From positions 1 through 16,876 of the forward strand of contig CBDCME010000002.1 of NCBI GenBank assembly GCA_965218865.1: a stretch of DNA of 16,876 nucleotides, written 5' to 3'. Below the pieces are notes generated by a model. The model worked only from the letters and a program-made list of their open reading frames with translations, was not told the origin of the DNA and searched no databases. A program made the translations under genes and the position numbers. Source of the stretch: CBDCME01 sp965218865 (GTDB lineage: Bacteria > Pseudomonadota > Alphaproteobacteria > JAAXGF01). Of the stretch, positions 1 to 5,764 are shown in pieces (the first letter of the stretch is position 1; each line of letters opens with the position of its first letter).

Positions 1-370
1 CCGCGTTGACCAAGCCCTTGAAACGGCCGTCGCGGGAGGCAGCGGCAAGGGCCACGGCGGCATCGACGGCGGCGTAGGGAACGAGGTCGAGAATGACAAT
101 CTGCGCCACGCCAAGCCGCAGGATATGGCGCACTCTCCGGCTTGGGACGGGACGCGCGAGACAGGCCTCGATCAGGGCATCTATCTGGCCCAACCGCCGC
201 AACACCGTGGCCACGATGAGGCGGGCGAAGGCCCGGTCACGCGGCGCCAGATTCGAAAATCCGGCGTGTTCCACGATCGCCTGTTCAAGAGGCCGGCCCC
301 GGTCGAGCACGGCCGCCAAGAGATCGAGAGCAACGCCGCGGGCGGAGATTACGATGGGATCCACTGGCAT
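1..370 (-). CDS. rsmB: 16S rRNA (cytosine-967-C5)-methyltransferase RsmB, N-terminal part (partial)
   Basis: The gene reads leftwards off the window edge, so only the first 123 codons are present. The visible protein begins MPVDPIVISARGVALDLL and contains the stretch LAPRDRAFARLIVATVLRRL followed by LRLGVAQIVILDLVPYAAVD. This is the NusB-like RNA-binding domain found at the N-terminus of RsmB/Fmu proteins. The family methylates C967 of 16S rRNA using S-adenosylmethionine; the catalytic Rossmann domain with its cysteines would lie outside the window. The ATG at 370 is chosen, but two in-frame GTG codons (376 and 379) directly follow an in-frame TGA, so the start could lie up to three codons further upstream. 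The gene is divergent from the deacylase gene at 469, with about 98 bp between them. Identity as an RsmB-type NusB domain is firm; a free-standing NusB is less likely because NusB proteins lack this exact opening. Confidence 0.85.
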   Translation of the reverse strand, partial: MPVDPIVISARGVALDLLAAVLDRGRPLEQAIVEHAGFSNLAPRDRAFARLIVATVLRRLGQIDALIEACLARPVPSRRVRHILRLGVAQIVILDLVPYAAVDAAVALAAASRDGRFKGLVNA

Positions 371-432
371 CGGCACCACTCACGAAAGGACCAGGGCAAG
401 GATCTGTCGACCGCCCCGGCGCGGGCCACGTC

Positions 433-462
433 TTGTACGGTTCCGCGAGGGGCGGCTATAAC
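433..462 (+). promoter_or_regulatory. Possible promoter giving a leaderless transcript of the deacylase gene
   Basis: A TATAAC box (457-462, five of six bases match the -10 consensus) lies 18 bp after TTGTAC (433-438, only the TTG matches well). A start of transcription six or seven bases beyond the -10 box would fall at or next to the ATG at 469. No Shine-Dalgarno sequence precedes that ATG, which fits a leaderless mRNA. The -35 element is weak, so this is a suggestion only. Confidence 0.3.
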
Positions 463-468
463 CACCCC

Positions 469-989
469 ATGGCAGTAACCCGGGAAGCGCTCCTCGCCCA
501 CCTGGCGCGGCTCGGCATTGAAACCGAGACCCATGAGCATCCCCCGTTTTCTCGGTCGAAGAGGCGCGCGTCCATTGCGCCCATCTTCCGGGGGCTCATT
601 GCAAGAGCCTGTTCCTGAAAGACAAAAAGGGCAAGCTATGGTTGGTCGTGACGCTCGACCAGCGGCGGCTCGACCTCAAGATCCTGGCCCGCGGCCTGGG
701 CGCGGCGCGCCTGTCTTTCGGCAAACCCGTGCTGTTGCGTGAAACACTTGGAGTCGAGCCGGGATTGGTAACTCCGTTTGCCGTGATCAACGACCGCGAG
801 AGCCGGGTTTCGGTCGTATTGGACAAGGCGATGATGGCTCGCGACCTGCTCAACTATCATCCGCTCGAGAACCACGCCACAACCGCGATAACGCCGCGGG
901 GGTTGAAGGCTTTTCTCGATTCGTGCGGACTCGGCGCCGCTCTTTTCGATTTCGACGCTCACGGGGAGCCACAGCCGGCTTGCCAGTGA
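469..989 (+). pseudogene. ProXp-ala/YbaK-family aminoacyl-tRNA deacylase, interrupted by a one-base frameshift
   Basis: Two adjacent frames together spell one protein of about 173 residues. The first gives MAVTREALLAHLARLGIETE up to HEHPP, and the second gives FSVEEARVHCAHLPGAHCKSLFLKD onward to FDFDAHGEPQPACQ and TGA (987-989). The join needs one base added near 547-548, where a G appears to be missing between CCCCC and GTTTT; the expected reading is HPPVFSVEE. The family (prolyl-tRNA synthetase-associated domain, ProXp-ala/PrdX) hydrolyses mischarged Ala-tRNA(Pro) in trans. Its conserved lysine is visible in HCKSLFLKD, about residue 46 after repair. As sequenced, translation from 469 would stop at 618 after 49 residues. 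The downstream 115 codons show no other damage, so the break is recent or a sequence error. The next gene, cnoX, starts 62 bp later. Confidence 0.8.
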
Positions 990-1051
990 CACGCCAAAGG
1001 ACCATGTTTTATAAAGTTTTGTAATGTCTCACCGGATAGAATGAGCGTTCA

Positions 1052-1960
1052 ATGGAACCGATAATAGGCCAGCCGACCGCTGACGCGACGAGCGATCTCG
1101 TCAAGGAAAGCGACAGCCAGAACTTCAAGTCGGATGTCGTCGACGCCTCGATGTCGGGACCGGTGATCGTCGATTTTTGGGCCCCCTGGTGCCAGCCTTG
1201 CAAAAAATTGGGGCCGGTTCTGGAAAAGGCCGTGCGGGCGGCGCGCGGTAAGGTCAAACTGGTGAAAATCGATATCGACAAGTCCCCGGACTTGGCCCAG
1301 TTGTTTCGGGTGCAATCGATTCCGTTTGTTTTCGCGTTCCGGGACGGTCAACCGGTCGACGGATTTCCCGGCGCCCCGCCGGAAAGCCAGATCACGGCCT
1401 TTATCGAGAAAATCGTGGGCGCTACTCCAGCGTCGCCGGTGGCGCAAGCGCTTCAGCAGGCCAAGACCGCGCTGGATGAGAACGAATTGGGCGCCGCCGA
1501 CACGCTTTACCGCCAAATTCTTCGTCACGAGTCCGACAACGTCGAGGCCAGCGCCGGGCTGGCACGTTGCCACGTCGCCGCGAACGACCTCAAACGAGCC
1601 AAGGACATTCTCGACCGCATCGGCGAGGCCAACGCCAAACATGTCGACGTCAGCAGCGCCCGCGCCGCCCTGTCCCTCGCCGAGCATGCGGTCGGCGCGG
1701 GTAACGTCGGCGATCTGGAAACGCGGCTGGCGCGGGATTCGAACGACCACCAGGCACGTCTCGATTTGGCGATGGCCCTTTACGCTTCCGGGGCCCGCGA
1801 GGCCATGGTGGACCAACTCCTGGAACTTTTCCGCCGCGACCGCGAATGGAACCATCAGGCGGCCCGCGTCCAACTGGTCAAGCTCTTCGAGGCCTTCGGG
1901 CCGCGGGACAACTTGACGGTATCGGGGCGCAAGCGTCTCTCCGCGCTGATGTTCGCATGA
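1052..1960 (+). CDS. cnoX: Chaperedoxin CnoX (YbbN-type thioredoxin-TPR protein)
   Basis: This 302-residue cytoplasmic protein has an N-terminal thioredoxin fold (about residues 20-130) and a C-terminal TPR region (about 135-302), the CnoX/YbbN layout. The thioredoxin active site is WCQPC (Cys47, Cys50), with the following cis-proline in QSIPFVFAF (Pro91). Because both cysteines are present it should be redox-active, like the Caulobacter type and unlike E. coli CnoX, whose motif lacks the first cysteine. Family members hold unfolding or oxidised proteins and pass them to GroEL/ES. The ATG at 1052 has only a weak GA-rich stretch before it. The stop overlaps the next start in an ATGA (1957-1960), so cnoX and the LON-domain gene are translationally coupled. 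A shorter thioredoxin is excluded because the TPR half is in the same uninterrupted frame. Confidence 0.9.
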   Translation: MEPIIGQPTADATSDLVKESDSQNFKSDVVDASMSGPVIVDFWAPWCQPCKKLGPVLEKAVRAARGKVKLVKIDIDKSPDLAQLFRVQSIPFVFAFRDGQPVDGFPGAPPESQITAFIEKIVGATPASPVAQALQQAKTALDENELGAADTLYRQILRHESDNVEASAGLARCHVAANDLKRAKDILDRIGEANAKHVDVSSARAALSLAEHAVGAGNVGDLETRLARDSNDHQARLDLAMALYASGAREAMVDQLLELFRRDREWNHQAARVQLVKLFEAFGPRDNLTVSGRKRLSALMFA

Positions 1961-2626
1961 CCGAAAACCACCGAATCCGATCTCCCGACGAATTGCCCGG
2001 AACGCTGCCGATCTTTCCGCTTTCGGGGGTACTGCTTTTGCCCCGGGGGCGCCTGCCGCTCAACATATTCGAGCCGCGTTACCTGGCCATGACCGGTGAC
2101 GCCATGGCCGGAAACCGCGTGATCGGCATGGTGCAACCAACCGTACCCGATGAAGGCGGTAAGTCGCCCGAGATTTACAAGACCGGTTGCGTCGGCCATA
2201 TTTCCTCGTTCAATCAGAACAATGACGGGGGCTATCTCATCACTCTGACGGGTGTCTGCCGCTTCGAGGTGTGCCGCGAATTGTCCCTCATGCCGAGCGG
2301 GTATCGCCGCGTCCGCGCCCGCTACAACCGTTACAACCGCCGATCTGGTTCGGGCGCGGGACGACAGCTTCGATTGTTCGCGCCTAAAATTGATCTTAAG
2401 AGCCTATCTCAAGCTTCACGACATCGGCGTGAACTGGAACGCCATCGAAGGCGCAAACAGAGAAAGTCTCGTCACCTCGCTGGCCATGATCTGTCCGTTC
2501 GCGCCAAGCGAGAAGCAAGCATTATTGGAGTCGCACCACGTCGGCGAACGGGCGCGCGTGATCACGGCGCTGATGGAAATGGCCGTGCTCGCGCGGGCCT
2601 CGGGTGTCAATGCCGGCATCCATTGA
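1957..2626 (+). pseudogene. LON substrate-binding-domain protein, interrupted by a one-base frameshift
   Basis: The ATG at 1957 overlaps the cnoX stop. The first frame reads LPGTLPIFPLSGVLLLPRGR, LNIFEPRYLAMTGD and YLITLTGVCRFEV, the typical opening of the Lon N-terminal (LON/PUA-like) domain. After RVRARYNRYN (codon ending 2337) the homologous sequence moves to the +1 frame: ADLVRARDDSFDCSRLKLIL through LMEMAVLARASGVNAGIH and TGA (2624-2626). Dropping one C at about 2338 restores a 222-residue protein, the usual length for stand-alone LON-domain proteins. As sequenced, the first frame runs to 2757 and would give a 266-residue chimera with a foreign tail that passes over the Trm112 start. The stand-alone proteins lack ATPase and protease domains, and their function is not settled. 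Here the gene is coupled to a chaperone. The rest of both halves looks conserved, so the lesion is recent or an error. Confidence 0.85.
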
Positions 2627-2650
2627 TAGCCTTTGACTCGGGAGTGCACC

Positions 2651-2884
2651 ATGAACGCCTCATCCGCCGCCGTCGACCCGAAACTCTTGGAAATCCTGGT
2701 TTGCCCGGCGACCAAGGGTCCTCTCCGTTTCGACGCCAAGGCCCAGGAGCTGATTAGCGATCAGGCCGGGCTGGCCTACCCGATTCGCGATGGCATCCCC
2801 ATCATGTTGGTCGAGGAGGCGCGGCGTCTGGACCAGGATCCAAAACCCACGGCCGGAGCCGGGACGCCCCCAAAGGATAAATGA
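2651..2884 (+). CDS. Trm112-like protein (YcaR family, UPF0434)
   Basis: A 77-residue protein beginning MNASSAAVDPKLLEILVCPA and continuing TKGPLRFDAKAQELISDQAG, LAYPIRDGIPIMLVEEARRL. The LLEILVCP...KGPL opening and the YPIRDGIPIML block identify the bacterial Trm112/YcaR family. In eukaryotes and archaea Trm112 activates SAM-dependent methyltransferases; the bacterial role is not well established, so no reaction is assigned. Only one cysteine (Cys18) of a possible zinc knuckle is present. The ATG at 2651 is supported by GGGAG about seven bases upstream; an in-frame ATG at 2633 lacks such a site and would add six residues. The stop TGA (2882-2884) overlaps the ATG of the DUF971 gene at 2881. 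Confidence 0.88.
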   Translation: MNASSAAVDPKLLEILVCPATKGPLRFDAKAQELISDQAGLAYPIRDGIPIMLVEEARRLDQDPKPTAGAGTPPKDK

Positions 2885-3267
2885 ACCCACGGGAGAACCC
2901 TCGGCCCACCCCGGTCGAGATTCGTCTCAAGCGTGCCGAGAAGGTGCTCGAGGTGGATTTCGACGACGGCGCCTCGTTTCGCTACGAGGCCGAATTCCTA
3001 CGGGTGGAGAGTCCGTCGGCCGAGGTTCAAGGGCATGGACCGGGACAAAAGATTCTCATCACCGGCCGACGCCACGTCGGTATCCTGGCGCTCAAGCAAG
3101 TCGGAAACTATGCCGTGAGGCTTTCGTTCGACGACCTCCACGATACCGGCATCTTCACCTGGGATTACCTTTACGAACTCGGCCAAAGCCACGACCGGCT
3201 GCGCCAGGAGTACTTCGACGCCCTTAAATCCAGGGGCTTGAGCCGCGACCCGCCGGTCCGGACCTGA
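2881..3267 (+). CDS. DUF971 (GBBH-like N-terminal domain) protein
   Basis: A 128-residue protein with the signature VGNYAVRLSFDDLHDTGIFT followed by WDYLYELG (about residues 76-103), preceded by GQKILITGRRHVGILAL. This is the DUF971 domain, which also forms the N-terminal part of gamma-butyrobetaine hydroxylase and appears beside or fused to Mrp/ApbC iron-sulfur proteins in other bacteria. Here it stands alone, without the oxygenase or ATPase part. The stand-alone protein has no settled function. Its start overlaps the stop of the Trm112-like gene by four bases, so the two are translated together. It ends the plus-strand cluster and faces the MotB-like gene, whose stop lies 23 bp further on. 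Confidence 0.88.
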   Translation: MNPRENPRPTPVEIRLKRAEKVLEVDFDDGASFRYEAEFLRVESPSAEVQGHGPGQKILITGRRHVGILALKQVGNYAVRLSFDDLHDTGIFTWDYLYELGQSHDRLRQEYFDALKSRGLSRDPPVRT

Positions 3268-3268
3268 A

Positions 3269-3284
3269 GCGCTCCGCGAAGCGC
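3269..3284. terminator. Short hairpin between convergent genes, possible weak terminator
   Basis: Five-base arms GCGCT (3269-3273) and AGCGC (3280-3284) enclose a six-base loop in the 23-bp gap between the convergent DUF971 and MotB-like genes. There is no run of T on either side, so it does not fit a standard intrinsic terminator. The position is the main argument for it. Confidence 0.2.
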
Positions 3285-3290
3285 GGCAGC

Positions 3291-4484
3291 TCAGCGGGTC
3301 GTCAGTTTGATTTCGATGCGCCGGTTGCGGCGGAGGGCCTCGGGGGTTTCGTCGGGGTCGAGGGGCTGGAATTCGCCGAAGCCCGTGGCCGCCAGTCGCT
3401 CGGATGGAATCCCCAGGTCCGCCAAGAAACGGACCACGGAAATGGCGCGCGTGGTGGAGAGTTCCCAGTTCGACGGGAACCGGGCCGTGCTGATAGGCAC
3501 CTTGTCCGTATGTCCGTCGACACGCAAGATCCAGGGAAGATCGTCCGGGATCGCGGCCGAAATCTCTATCAGCGCCCGGGCCAAGGCGGCCAGCTCCTGG
3601 CGCCCACCGGGGCCGATCTCGGCCGACCCGGTCTCGAACAAGACCTCGGACTGGAAGACGAAGCGATCGCCCTGGGCCCGAACGTCGGGTCGATCGGCCA
3701 AGGCTTCGCGCAAGCGGCCAAAGAACTCCGAACGGTAGCGCTCCAACTCCTGGACCTTCGCGGCCAGGGCGACGTTGAGACGTTTGCCCAGGTCGGCGAT
3801 CGCAACCTTTTGCGCCGCGGCCTTCGCCTCCGAGGCGTCGAGGGCCTTCGCGATTCCCGCGAGCTGTTCGCGCAGGGCGAGGATTTGCCGGTTCAGCAGA
3901 TCGACCCGGTCGCGCGACTTTTCCGACAACCGCCGCGCGGCTTCGAGTTCACTCCCGCGCGAGGCCAACGAGCGATCCAGTTCGGTGATTCGGGCGTCGC
4001 GCGCGGCAACGTCCTTCGACGCCGCCGCGCTGCGTTCCTCTTCGGACTCTAGGCGCGCCGCCAAGGTCGCGGCGCGTTCGCGCGCTTCTGCCAGTGCCGC
4101 CCGCAAGCCGTCGATTTCCTTGCTCTGCTCGCTTATCGTGTCCGTGTCGGTGGCAATCGTCGCGGTGGCCTCGGCAAGACGGGCCGCAAATCCGTCGCGG
4201 CTCTCGATCGAACTTTGCAGCTCGGCAGAAAGCTGATCCAGGTTGAGGCGCAGTTCCTCCGACGTCCGCCTTTCCAGGGCCAACTGGTCCGCCAACTCCT
4301 CGACCTGCTGGCTCAATCGATCGAGCGCCGCGTCCTGGCCGGCGACCGTCAGGCTCAAAAAATGTTGGGCCAGCACGAAAGCAACCAAGAGAAAGATGAT
4401 CACCAACAAGAGGGTGCTCAGGGCGTCGACGAACCCTGGCCAAATATCGTTGGTTTGGGCGGCGTGGCGGGAACGAGCGGCCAT
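3291..4484 (-). CDS. MotB-like inner-membrane protein with long coiled coil and OmpA peptidoglycan-binding domain
   Basis: A 397-residue protein. Residues 14-45 (IWPGFVDALSTLLLVIIFLL continuing VAFVLAQHF) form one membrane helix. Asp20 near its cytoplasmic end sits where MotB/ExbD-type proteins keep their proton-carrying aspartate. Residues about 50-250 are a Glu/Arg/Ala/Leu-rich coiled coil, much longer than the MotB plug region. Residues about 265-397 form an OmpA-like domain with GHTD (Asp327), LSTTRA (Arg346) and NRRIEIKL (387-394), the residues that hold peptidoglycan diaminopimelate. The protein should therefore span from the inner membrane to the cell wall and partner the channel protein encoded just upstream. 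No flagellar genes are nearby, so a true flagellar stator is unlikely. Zorya ZorB is architecturally similar, but no other Zorya gene is present. The ATG at 4484 lacks a clear Shine-Dalgarno sequence. Confidence 0.85.
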   Translation of the reverse strand: MAARSRHAAQTNDIWPGFVDALSTLLLVIIFLLVAFVLAQHFLSLTVAGQDAALDRLSQQVEELADQLALERRTSEELRLNLDQLSAELQSSIESRDGFAARLAEATATIATDTDTISEQSKEIDGLRAALAEARERAATLAARLESEEERSAAASKDVAARDARITELDRSLASRGSELEAARRLSEKSRDRVDLLNRQILALREQLAGIAKALDASEAKAAAQKVAIADLGKRLNVALAAKVQELERYRSEFFGRLREALADRPDVRAQGDRFVFQSEVLFETGSAEIGPGGRQELAALARALIEISAAIPDDLPWILRVDGHTDKVPISTARFPSNWELSTTRAISVVRFLADLGIPSERLAATGFGEFQPLDPDETPEALRRNRRIEIKLTTR

Positions 4485-4598
4485 CGGCGTCGGCTAGTGC
4501 ATCGACCCAAACGGAGGCGACAGCCGAAGTTTGGAAAGTTGATGCATCAACAAGGGCTTAGTGCACGGGGGCGTGAACGAAGTGAATGCGCCGGTGCA
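4485..4598. promoter_or_regulatory. Structured 114-bp spacer inside the MotA-like/MotB-like operon
   Basis: The gap between the channel gene (stop at 4599) and the MotB-like gene (start 4484) is unusually long for this compact operon. It holds three copies of TAGTGCA(T/C): 4495-4502, 4559-4566, and reversed at 4594-4601. It also holds the 14-bp palindrome at 4538-4551 and a large hairpin at 4557-4603. No coding sequence is visible in it. It may hold an operator, an internal promoter or an mRNA element that sets the ratio of the two proteins; which one cannot be told from sequence. Confidence 0.45.
4538..4551. repeat. 14-bp perfect palindrome
   Basis: GTTGATGCATCAAC equals its own reverse complement over 14 bases and does not extend further on either side. 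With a centred dyad and no loop it looks more like a binding site for a dimeric DNA-binding protein than an RNA hairpin. Confidence 0.7.
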
Positions 4599-4603
4599 CT
4601 AAG
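4557..4603. repeat. Inverted repeat / hairpin overlapping the channel gene stop codon
   Basis: CTTAGTGCAC (4557-4566) is matched perfectly by GTGCACTAAG (4594-4603). Inside, GGCG (4570-4573) can pair with CGCC (4589-4592), leaving a 15-base loop that contains GTGAACGAAGTGAA, itself a direct repeat of GTGAA. The right arm covers the TAG stop (4599-4601) of the minus-strand channel gene. On the transcribed strand the hairpin is followed by CCCTTGTT rather than a T run, so it is not a standard terminator. Confidence 0.7.
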
Positions 4604-5735
4604 TCTGTTCGCCTTCCGCGGCGGCCGCGATCGTGCGCGCCAACAACCTGATCTCGCCGCGTAATTCGGCCACCATTTCCCGGCGCCCGGAAACCGATTC
4701 CTCGAGCAGGCGGGTCAGGTGGACATCTATACTGCGGATGTGGGCGCGGCTGGCTTCATCGATGGCCGTATCCGATATCTGGCCGAGACGTTCGAGCGCC
4801 GGCTTGAGTTCGGCCTGGCCTTTCACGAACTTGGCCATCAGCGATTGCTCCTCCCGTGCCTGGTCGCCGAGCGCGGCAAGCCTTTCCGTCAGCTCGATCA
4901 TGTTGGCGTCGGCGACGCTCCGTGTCTCCTCGGCCCGCGCCAGCGTCCGCTGAAGGTTTTCCAAGCTGTCGGCCGTCTGTTCCAGGAGCGCGCTGACGTA
5001 AGCCGGGACCGGCTGGCCGCCCTCGCCCACGGCGGCCGTGCCGCCCAATCTCGTAATGCCCGAGAGCCATTCCTCCAGTTCGTTGAAGAAGCGGTTTTGC
5101 GCCTGATTGGATTGCAGGTCGAGGAATCCGAGAACCAGCGATCCGGCGAGCCCGAAGAGCGATGAGCTGAAGGCCGTCCCCATCCCCGCCAAGGGCGCCT
5201 CGAGACCACTCGTAAGCTGTCCGAACACCGCCGCCAGGTTTTCGCCGCCCTCGGCGGAAAGCCCTTTGATGACCTCGCCGACCGCGGTGATCGTGCCAAG
5301 CAGACCCCAGAAGGTTCCCAGGAGCCCGAGAAATATGAGCAGACCGATCAGATAGCGGGAAATGTCGCGCGATTCGTCGAGCCGGGCGCCGATTCCGTCG
5401 AGCAGAGAGCGGGTCGAAAGGAACGACAGGGACAAACGCTCGCCCTGGTCCCCCAGCATCGTCGCCATGGGCGCCAGCAGGCGCGGTGGCGCTTGTGCCG
5501 ACAGCGCTGGCTGATTGCGCCGGAACCGGTCGATCCAGCGCAACTCGGGATAAAGCATCATAACCTGGCGGAATATATAAATGATGCCCAGGACCAGGAC
5601 GCCAAGAATCAAGCCGTTCAAGTACTGGTTGGCCAAAAAGGCACTCTGGATGGGCGCGAACAACAAACTGGCGACGGCCGTGACGATGGCCAAAAAGACA
5701 AACATCCGGGTCAAGAAAATGCGCGGACGACTCAT
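4599..5735 (-). CDS. MotA/TolQ/ExbB-family proton-channel protein
   Basis: A 378-residue membrane protein with four predicted helices: about residues 11-27, 39-57, 128-152 (YLIGLLIFLGLLGTFWGLLG, then TITAV) and 184-206 (GMGTAFSSSLFGLAGSLVLG, then FLD). The GLLGTFWGLLGT and MGTAFSSSLFG blocks are the paired pore helices typical of MotA/TolQ/ExbB. The loop between helices 2 and 3 and the C-terminal tail (about 207-378, Glu/Ala-rich with coiled-coil character) would be cytoplasmic. In characterised relatives five such subunits surround two MotB/ExbD-type partners and use the proton gradient for mechanical work. The partner here is the MotB-like gene downstream. The OmpA-like gene ends 29 bp upstream. 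No strong ribosome-binding site precedes the ATG at 5735. Flagellar MotA is less likely because its typical motifs and flagellar neighbours are missing. Confidence 0.85.
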   Translation of the reverse strand: MSRPRIFLTRMFVFLAIVTAVASLLFAPIQSAFLANQYLNGLILGVLVLGIIYIFRQVMMLYPELRWIDRFRRNQPALSAQAPPRLLAPMATMLGDQGERLSLSFLSTRSLLDGIGARLDESRDISRYLIGLLIFLGLLGTFWGLLGTITAVGEVIKGLSAEGGENLAAVFGQLTSGLEAPLAGMGTAFSSSLFGLAGSLVLGFLDLQSNQAQNRFFNELEEWLSGITRLGGTAAVGEGGQPVPAYVSALLEQTADSLENLQRTLARAEETRSVADANMIELTERLAALGDQAREEQSLMAKFVKGQAELKPALERLGQISDTAIDEASRAHIRSIDVHLTRLLEESVSGRREMVAELRGEIRLLARTIAAAAEGEQT

Positions 5736-5764
5736 CGTGGGAAGGTCGGCGGAGAGCCGGTCCT

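Noticed and set aside
541..556. Programmed -1 frameshift in the deacylase gene
   Set aside because: The sequence CCC CCG TTT TCT does not form a good slippery heptamer, since Phe-tRNA would have to re-pair on GTT. There is no clear reason for such control in this family.
2329..2345. Programmed +1 frameshift in the LON-domain gene
   Set aside because: AAC CGC offers no favourable re-pairing and no rare or stop codon at the shift point, so an indel is simpler.
3291..5735. Zorya-type anti-phage system based on the ZorA/ZorB-like pair
   Set aside because: The architecture is similar, but there is no ZorC, ZorD or ZorE helicase/nuclease gene nearby. The neighbours are housekeeping genes, and the third gene is an exported OmpA-like protein.
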